Source: Billgrantia zhangzhouensis
GTDB lineage: Bacteria > Pseudomonadota > Gammaproteobacteria > Pseudomonadales > Halomonadaceae
Assembly (NCBI RefSeq): GCF_021404465.1
Contig: NZ_JABFTT010000006.1
Location: 1 to 64,000, forward strand
Length of the DNA stretch: 64,000 bases
Direction: 5' to 3'
Below the pieces are notes generated by a model. That model ran no database searches. It had not been told where the DNA came from and worked only from the letters and a program-made list of their open reading frames with translations. Positions 59,284 to 64,000 of the stretch are shown one piece after another; position 1 is the stretch's first letter; the number at the start of each line of letters is the position of its first letter. The position numbers and the translations under genes are program-made.

Positions 59284-59370
59284 GCCCAGATGGCGGAATT
59301 GGTAGACGCGCTAGCTTCAGGTGCTAGTGTCCTTACGGACGTGGAGGTTCAAGTCCTCTTCTGGGCACCA
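59284..59370 (+). tRNA. tRNA-Leu (anticodon CAG), copy 1
   Basis: An 87-nt class II tRNA with encoded CCA. Acceptor GCCCAGA pairs with TCTGGGC, the D-arm is GCGGAATTGGTAGACGC, the anticodon stem CTAGC/GCTAG holds the loop TTCAGGT (anticodon CAG, reading CUG), a long variable arm follows, and the T-arm contains GGTTCAAGTCC. Position 7 pairs as A-U, whereas copies 2 and 3 have G-C. Confidence 0.97.
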
Positions 59371-59439
59371 ACGCTTCCTGCGGAAGCGCTGGTCGGGTCA
59401 GGCACCCTCGCTCTTTGTCAGCTCGACTCGCTCGTGTTC

Positions 59440-59526
59440 GCCCAGGTGGCGGAATTGGTAGACGCGCTAGCTTCAGGTGCTAGTGTCCTTACGGACGTGG
59501 AGGTTCAAGTCCTCTCCTGGGCACCA
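59440..59526 (+). tRNA. tRNA-Leu (anticodon CAG), copy 2
   Basis: An 87-nt near-identical copy of the preceding tRNA, with CCA encoded. Acceptor GCCCAGG/CCTGGGC. The variable arm equals copy 1. It is separated from copy 1 by 69 bp. Confidence 0.97.
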
Positions 59527-59572
59527 TCCCAGACACGCGAACACGATGGCGATGACGACAACGGCATGATGC

Positions 59573-59659
59573 GCCCAGGTGGCGGAATTGGTAGACGCGC
59601 TAGCTTCAGGTGCTAGTATCCTTACGGATGTGGAGGTTCAAGTCCTCTCCTGGGCACCA
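59573..59659 (+). tRNA. tRNA-Leu (anticodon CAG), copy 3
   Basis: An 87-nt copy with CCA encoded. Acceptor as copy 2. The variable arm reads TATCCTTACGGATG instead of TGTCCTTACGGACG, a paired G-C to A-U change that keeps the helix. Followed by a terminator about 55 nt downstream. Confidence 0.97.
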
Positions 59660-59711
59660 CCGCTCTTTCGAGCGGATCGTGTCATGCAAGTTGAAAGACC
59701 CTCAGAGTGAT

Positions 59712-59743
59712 CCAAAAAACCGCGACCGATCGCGGTTTTTTTG
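59712..59743. terminator. Bidirectional terminator after the tRNA-Leu cluster
   Basis: AACCGCGA, loop CCGA, TCGCGGTT, with A-run before and T-run after. It would stop tRNA transcripts from the left and the convergent nuclease gene from the right. Confidence 0.9.
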
Positions 59744-59749
59744 TGCCTA

Positions 59750-60634
59750 TCAAAAACGCGATGGCAGGCGGGCTACCTCTTCGAGCGCCCATCCCTCTGC
59801 AATCACCTCTCCTTCCAGCGCCTCGGCTACCTCCTCGGGCAGGCGCGGGAAGAAGTTCAGTCCGGTACGCGCCTCCACCTCATCGATGCTCACCAGGTAG
59901 TCGTCCAGCGGCTCGTCGCCGCGCACCTCCTGAGGCATGATGAAGGCCAGCGCCATGGGCTCCTCGGCCGGCACTACGATGATCTTGTAGAAGGCTTCGG
60001 GAATCTCGACCAGACCGACCCGGTTGGTCACGTTGTCGAAGAACCGCTCCGGGAAAACCGGCCCGGTAATCACCTGCACCACGCCGAAACGTGGCACGAA
60101 GTGGTCGATCACCACCTCTTCGAGGCGCTGCCACAGCCGCCGGTTGAGATCCGGCCGCTGGGGCGAGATGTTACTCATCAGGAACGACTGCTCCTGGGCT
60201 TGACGCCCATGCACTACGGCGATGGCGTAGTTGGGCGCCAGATGGCCGCGGTCGTAACCGCTGCCGAAATAGCTGTCGGCGGCAATTGGCCACAGGGTGC
60301 GCCAATCCTGCCGAAAATCGGGCCTGGGGCCGGACCTTGGTTCCTCCACCTCGTGAAGCAGGTAACTCACCCACAGCGGATTGACCCGCACGTCCGACCA
60401 GCCCACCAGGAAGCCGTCGTTACGTAGTACGCGATGCAAGGTCAGCGGCGTCAGGTTTTCCCAGGTGGGCACACCCATCCAACTGAGCTGGTCGCGGTAC
60501 TCCTGCTCCTGAGTGTACCACAGGCCACTGCCGACCGCGACGAAAACGAGAGTGATGGCAAACTGGCGAGTGCGTGAGCGCCAGCGTGACAGCGGCGAGC
60601 TACGCCGCCTGCGGCGTGAACGTGCAAGAGCCAT
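59750..60634 (-). CDS. Membrane-anchored DNA/RNA non-specific endonuclease (NUC1 / beta-beta-alpha-metal family)
   Basis: A 294-residue protein. A strongly basic N-terminus (RSRRRRRS) precedes one hydrophobic segment (residues about 25-40), predicting an anchor with the catalytic part in the periplasm. The nuclease motif is GYDRGHLAPNYAIAV, with the general-base histidine, and the metal-binding asparagine follows in FLMSNISPQRPDLNRRLW. Family members degrade single- and double-stranded DNA and RNA. No inhibitor gene is adjacent, which fits an exported enzyme. Possible roles are nutrient scavenging or defence against incoming DNA; sequence cannot decide. Confidence 0.9.
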   Translation of the reverse strand: MALARSRRRRRSSPLSRWRSRTRQFAITLVFVAVGSGLWYTQEQEYRDQLSWMGVPTWENLTPLTLHRVLRNDGFLVGWSDVRVNPLWVSYLLHEVEEPRSGPRPDFRQDWRTLWPIAADSYFGSGYDRGHLAPNYAIAVVHGRQAQEQSFLMSNISPQRPDLNRRLWQRLEEVVIDHFVPRFGVVQVITGPVFPERFFDNVTNRVGLVEIPEAFYKIIVVPAEEPMALAFIMPQEVRGDEPLDDYLVSIDEVEARTGLNFFPRLPEEVAEALEGEVIAEGWALEEVARLPSRF

Positions 60635-60711
60635 GAGTCGATCCAGAGGGTACCACTGCCAGCGTCCTGAGACGCCGGCATCGAGTTACGTCATGAAGAG
60701 GGCTCGTTGGG

Positions 60712-60987
60712 CTACCAGCCCAGCGAGAACATGGTTTCGAGGTCGTGTCGGGAGTGCACCTGCATGGCGTTCAGGGTTTCGGTGTCACGAATACCCTCGA
60801 CGGCATTGAGACGTTCAGTCACCAGTTCGGCCAGGCTCTCGAAATCCGGAGTGCGGGCGATGGCCACCAGATCGTAGCGGCCGCAGGTGGAGTAGACCTC
60901 GCTGATCCCCTCGACATCGGCAAGCCGCTCGGCCACCGCCTTGACCTGGCCCTTCTCGGTATTGATCAGGATCACGGCATTCTGCAT
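60712..60987 (-). CDS. Stand-alone Lrp/AsnC effector-binding (RAM) domain protein
   Basis: A 91-residue protein consisting only of the AsnC_trans_reg (RAM) domain: VILINTEKGQVKAVAERLAD, GISEVYSTCGRYDLVAIART and a C-terminal strand NAMQVHSRHDLET. The DNA-binding helix-turn-helix of full Lrp/AsnC proteins is absent. Such stand-alone RAM proteins form dimers or decamers that bind amino acids. No target is suggested by the neighbours. The cluster of 110 bp before the next gene contains nothing recognisable. Confidence 0.88.
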   Translation of the reverse strand: MQNAVILINTEKGQVKAVAERLADVEGISEVYSTCGRYDLVAIARTPDFESLAELVTERLNAVEGIRDTETLNAMQVHSRHDLETMFSLGW

Positions 60988-61097
60988 CGGGCTCTCCCTT
61001 TGTCTTGCCCCCAGTCGGGTTCCACCGCGGCAGGCATTGGCCGCGACCTGGCGCGAGTATAACAGGCAGGTCGCGGCGGCTGAATCGTCTCGCGCCC

Positions 61098-61448
61098 TCA
61101 GAGACAGGGAGGCAGGAATATTATCGGATAGCCCACGAACAGGGTGCCACCTGCCGAGAACAGGAAGATCCCCGCCGAGGCGTAGGCGAAGAAGCGCTCA
61201 CGCCGCGGCTCGGCCCTCCTCCCCGCCGCCACGCTGGCCCAAGTCAACCCCGACAGCAGCAGCGTGGTGAAGAGCGTGGCCAGCCCCACCCCGATATTGA
61301 TGCCGGTCAGCATGTCGCGTTCGGGATCGGGCGGCGCCACCGAACAGGCCACCGAGAGACCGGCATAGATCGCCACGAACCAGATACCCCAGATGGTAAC
61401 ACCACTGACCAGGTGGATCGGGTGGGTCAGTCTCAATAGCTGTTTCAT
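61098..61448 (-). CDS. Small membrane protein co-translated with cytochrome oxidase
   Basis: A 116-residue protein with three predicted helices, at about residues 13-34, 48-72 and 86-110, and a cytoplasmic-looking basic loop (AAGRRAEPRRERFF) between the last two. I do not recognise a family. Its ATG overlaps the oxidase stop codon (ATGA, 61445-61448), so it is probably made with the oxidase and could be an accessory or assembly subunit; that is inference from position. The frame continues open upstream, antisense-free, within the oxidase gene, but that part is a shadow. Confidence 0.75.
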   Translation of the reverse strand: MKQLLRLTHPIHLVSGVTIWGIWFVAIYAGLSVACSVAPPDPERDMLTGINIGVGLATLFTTLLLSGLTWASVAAGRRAEPRRERFFAYASAGIFLFSAGGTLFVGYPIIFLPPCL

Positions 61449-63976
61449 GTCCCACCTCCCAGGATCGTCGGCATGGCCCAGATGGCCACGAACAGGACCC
61501 AGTAGACCACCAGGTGGTAGTACCAGAAGCGCAGCACTACCACCGGCTCCAGGGGCGCGTGCACGCCGACGAAGCCATAGCCTACCCGCAGTCCTTGCAG
61601 CAGGCACAGCAGGCCACCCAGCAGCGCGTGGATCAGTACGTAGAGCAACGCCACCAGCAGCGTGGCATCGTGGGCGGTCTCGGTGGGCGCCAGCTCCGCC
61701 TGCCAGATCACCGCCGCAAGCAGCACCGTTTGCAGCGCGCCCAAGCCGGCCGCCAGGTACATGCCACCGCCGAGCCCGGCATCGTTGTCTCGCCGCAGGC
61801 GGCGTACCAGCCTGGCCAGCCATGCGGAGCCCAGCGTCAGGGAGACACCCGCTCCCACCAACATCGACGGCGAGAGAGGCGAGGTTTCCGGCATCTGCCA
61901 CTCGGGGGCCACGGTCCACAGGTAAAACCAGCCGAACAGCAGCGAGAGGAACAGCGAACCGTTGGCCAGATGCGTGACCGACATGGTCCACACCCCGGGG
62001 CCGTTCATGGTGCGCGAATGCAGCGGCGGCTGGCCGGGCGACACCGTAGAGTCGGGCGCCGCCCTGGGATGAGCGCCGTTCTCCCACGACCAGCGCAGCA
62101 GCAAGACGACGGCCACCAGCGTGGCCACGGCCGCCAGCGGGTAGATTCGAATCAGCAGGCAGACGCAGACCATCGCCAAGGCCAGGGCGGCGAAAAACGG
62201 CCACCAGGAGTTGGTGGGTAGATGGACGACTTCGCGCAGCTTGCCGGTCAGCGCATCGCTGCCCCAGGTCTCGCGCCGGCCATGGTCGATGGTGCTGAGG
62301 CCATGGCGCCCCTCGGTGATGGTGCGCGGCAGTTCCGGGTCGTCCCATAACGGGTGGCGGGTATCCAGCCGCGGTAGGCTGACGAAGTTATAAGGCGTTG
62401 GCGGCTTGGACATGGCCCACTCCAGGCCGTCGGCATTCCACGGATTCTGCGACGCTTTTTTGCCGAAGCGGAAATGCAGTGCCACGTCGAGGATCAGCAG
62501 CGCCACGCCGGCCGACATCATGAACCCGCCAACGGAAGAGATCAGATTGTAGATGTCCCATCCCATGGCAGTGTCATAGGTGAATACACGCCGACGCATG
62601 CCCAGCAACCCCGTCCAGTGCATGATCAGGAAAGTGAGGTTGAAACCGAGGAAGATCAGCCAGAAGCTCCACTTGCCCAGCCGTGCGGAAGGCATGCGCC
62701 CCGATACCAGCGGTAGCCAGTAATAAAGCCCGGCGATCAGCGGAAACAGCATGCCGCCCACCAGCACGTAGTGCATGTGCGCCACTACGAAGTGCGTATC
62801 GTGGACCTGCCAGTTGAACGGCACCAGTGCCAGCATCACCCCGGTCAACCCTCCCAGTACGAAGATCACCAGAAAACCGATGATCCACAGCATCGGCAGC
62901 GACATGACCGGTCGCCCCAGCCACAGCGTGGAAAGCCAGACGAATATCTGGATACCGGTGGGAATCGCAACCAACATGCTGGCTGCCGAGAAGAAGGCCA
63001 GCGCCAGCTGCGGGATACCCAGGGTGAACATATGGTGCACCCACAGCCCGAAGCTGACGAAGCCCATGATGACGATCGCCGCCACCACCCAGCCATAGCC
63101 GACGATGGGACGCCGGGCGAAGACCGGGATCAGGGTGGAGACGATGCCGGCCCCCGGCAGGAAGATGATATAGACCTCGGGATGGCCGAACAGCCAGAAC
63201 AGGTGTGCCCACAGAACCGGGTCGCCACCGCCGGCCACGTCGAAGAACGGCATGCCGGTGGCGCGCTCCAGCTCGAGCAGGATGCTGCCGAGAATCAGCG
63301 GCGGGAAGCCGACCACGATCATCAGCGCCATGGCCAGGATATACCAGGCGAACAGCGGCATCTTGTGCAGCGGCATGCCTTCGGTACGTGTGCGCAGGAT
63401 CGACACCACCAGCTCGACCCCGGCGGAGAGTGCCGAAATCTCCACGAAGGTGATGCCCAGCAACCAGAAGTCCGAGCCGCGCCCGGGCGCATAGTCGCCG
63501 CTGCTGAGCGGCGTGTACATGAACCAGCCGCTGGCCGGCGCCATCTCGAACAGCAGGCTCGAGACCAGGATGATGCCACCGAACAGATAGCAGAAGTAGC
63601 CGAAGGCGGAAAGCCGCGGACACACCAGGTCGCGCGCGCCGATCATCTTGGGGATCATGTAGATCGCCAGCCCTTCGAGAATGGGGATGGCGAACAGGAA
63701 CATCATCACCGTGCCGTGCATGGTGAAGACCTGGTTATAGGTCTCGTGCGACATGAAGTCGTTGTCGGGGAAGGCGAGCTGGGTGCGAATCAGCATCGCC
63801 AGCAGCCCGCCGATCAAGAAGAAGATCGCCCCGGTCACCATGAAGCGCAGCCCGACGCTGGTGTGATTGACCACGGTCAGGGCACCCAAGCCGCGCGGGT
63901 TGGCCCAGACCTCGGCCATGCCCTTGTGCAGGCGACGAACTTCGGGAGTCAGGGTAGCGTCCTTGGTATCGCTCAT
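61445..63976 (-). CDS. ctaD: Cytochrome c oxidase, fused subunits I and III, with altered proton-channel residues
   Basis: An 843-residue fusion: subunit I is residues 1 to about 545 and a subunit III-like region follows (from about 590). Heme and copper ligands are present: His87 (heme a), His265 with Tyr269 in WLFGHPEVYI, His314/His315 (CuB), His400 (heme a3) and His402 (heme a). Glu267 and Asp116 of the D-channel are kept. The K-channel lysine, normally in PTG(I/V)K, is Gln343 (IPTGIQIFVW), and the D-channel asparagine after FPRMN is Ser123 (CPRLS). It reduces O2 with electrons from cytochrome c in the inner membrane. Subunit II presumably lies upstream beyond the window. Confidence 0.95.
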   Translation of the reverse strand: MSDTKDATLTPEVRRLHKGMAEVWANPRGLGALTVVNHTSVGLRFMVTGAIFFLIGGLLAMLIRTQLAFPDNDFMSHETYNQVFTMHGTVMMFLFAIPILEGLAIYMIPKMIGARDLVCPRLSAFGYFCYLFGGIILVSSLLFEMAPASGWFMYTPLSSGDYAPGRGSDFWLLGITFVEISALSAGVELVVSILRTRTEGMPLHKMPLFAWYILAMALMIVVGFPPLILGSILLELERATGMPFFDVAGGGDPVLWAHLFWLFGHPEVYIIFLPGAGIVSTLIPVFARRPIVGYGWVVAAIVIMGFVSFGLWVHHMFTLGIPQLALAFFSAASMLVAIPTGIQIFVWLSTLWLGRPVMSLPMLWIIGFLVIFVLGGLTGVMLALVPFNWQVHDTHFVVAHMHYVLVGGMLFPLIAGLYYWLPLVSGRMPSARLGKWSFWLIFLGFNLTFLIMHWTGLLGMRRRVFTYDTAMGWDIYNLISSVGGFMMSAGVALLILDVALHFRFGKKASQNPWNADGLEWAMSKPPTPYNFVSLPRLDTRHPLWDDPELPRTITEGRHGLSTIDHGRRETWGSDALTGKLREVVHLPTNSWWPFFAALALAMVCVCLLIRIYPLAAVATLVAVVLLLRWSWENGAHPRAAPDSTVSPGQPPLHSRTMNGPGVWTMSVTHLANGSLFLSLLFGWFYLWTVAPEWQMPETSPLSPSMLVGAGVSLTLGSAWLARLVRRLRRDNDAGLGGGMYLAAGLGALQTVLLAAVIWQAELAPTETAHDATLLVALLYVLIHALLGGLLCLLQGLRVGYGFVGVHAPLEPVVVLRFWYYHLVVYWVLFVAIWAMPTILGGGT

Positions 63977-64000
63977 GGTTCCAACATCTCCAGCCAGGCA

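Overview
This window is a GC-rich stretch of a gammaproteobacterial chromosome. It looks like a member of the Halomonadaceae (Halomonas, Billgrantia or a close relative). The reasons are the gammaproteobacterial order of housekeeping genes (lptD-surA-pdxA-rsmA-apaG-apaH; rpsU-dnaG-rpoD; rpsF-rpsR-rplI-dnaB), two complete multisubunit Na+(K+)/H+ antiporter operons, a PHA-type repressor (PhaR), acidic proteins, and a Pseudomonas-like cell-wall recycling pair (amgK-murU). The genus is inferred. No phage, insertion sequence, rRNA operon or CRISPR array was seen.

Layout. 1-1.45 kb: the start of a glutathione-dependent formaldehyde dehydrogenase with a divergent LysR regulator. 1.48-6.3 kb: a five-gene branched-chain-amino-acid-type ABC importer with a perfect palindrome upstream. 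6.6-11.6 kb: serine dehydratase with a divergent LysR gene, an orphan membrane protein and an AbgT-family transporter. 11.6-17.2 kb: the macromolecular synthesis operon rpsU-dnaG-rpoD with divergent tsaD. 17.2-26.7 kb: plsY, folBK, and the co-oriented lptD-surA-pdxA-rsmA-apaG-apaH-glpE-cca block. 26.8-37.6 kb: amgK-murU, OsmC, AlkA-like glycosylase, coq7, HIT, PrkB, thioesterase, purD, phaR, rsmE, a zinc-protease-family protein, a PRC-barrel repeat protein and an MltB-like lipoprotein. 37.7-49.9 kb: two Mrp antiporter operons back to back, a seven-gene ABCDEFG set on the minus strand and a six-gene A'CDEFG set (A fused to B) on the plus strand, sharing one 426-bp divergent promoter region. 50-59 kb: hemH, two small unknown genes, dnaB, the rpsF-rpsR-(DUF2232)-rplI operon and rnr-rlmB. 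59.2-59.7 kb: three tandem tRNA-Leu(CAG) genes. 59.7-64 kb: a membrane-anchored DNA/RNA nuclease, a stand-alone Lrp/AsnC effector domain, a small membrane protein and a fused cytochrome c oxidase subunit I+III.

How the genes work together. Much of the window is envelope and translation housekeeping, with short gaps and many 1- or 4-base start/stop overlaps implying translational coupling. The adaptive theme is membrane ion energetics: two antiporter complexes that exchange Na+ or K+ for protons, plus a proton-motive-force-generating oxidase. The most unusual items are a SurA that lacks both parvulin domains, an oxidase subunit I in which the canonical K-channel lysine is glutamine and the D-channel asparagine is serine, and the back-to-back pair of non-identical Mrp operons.
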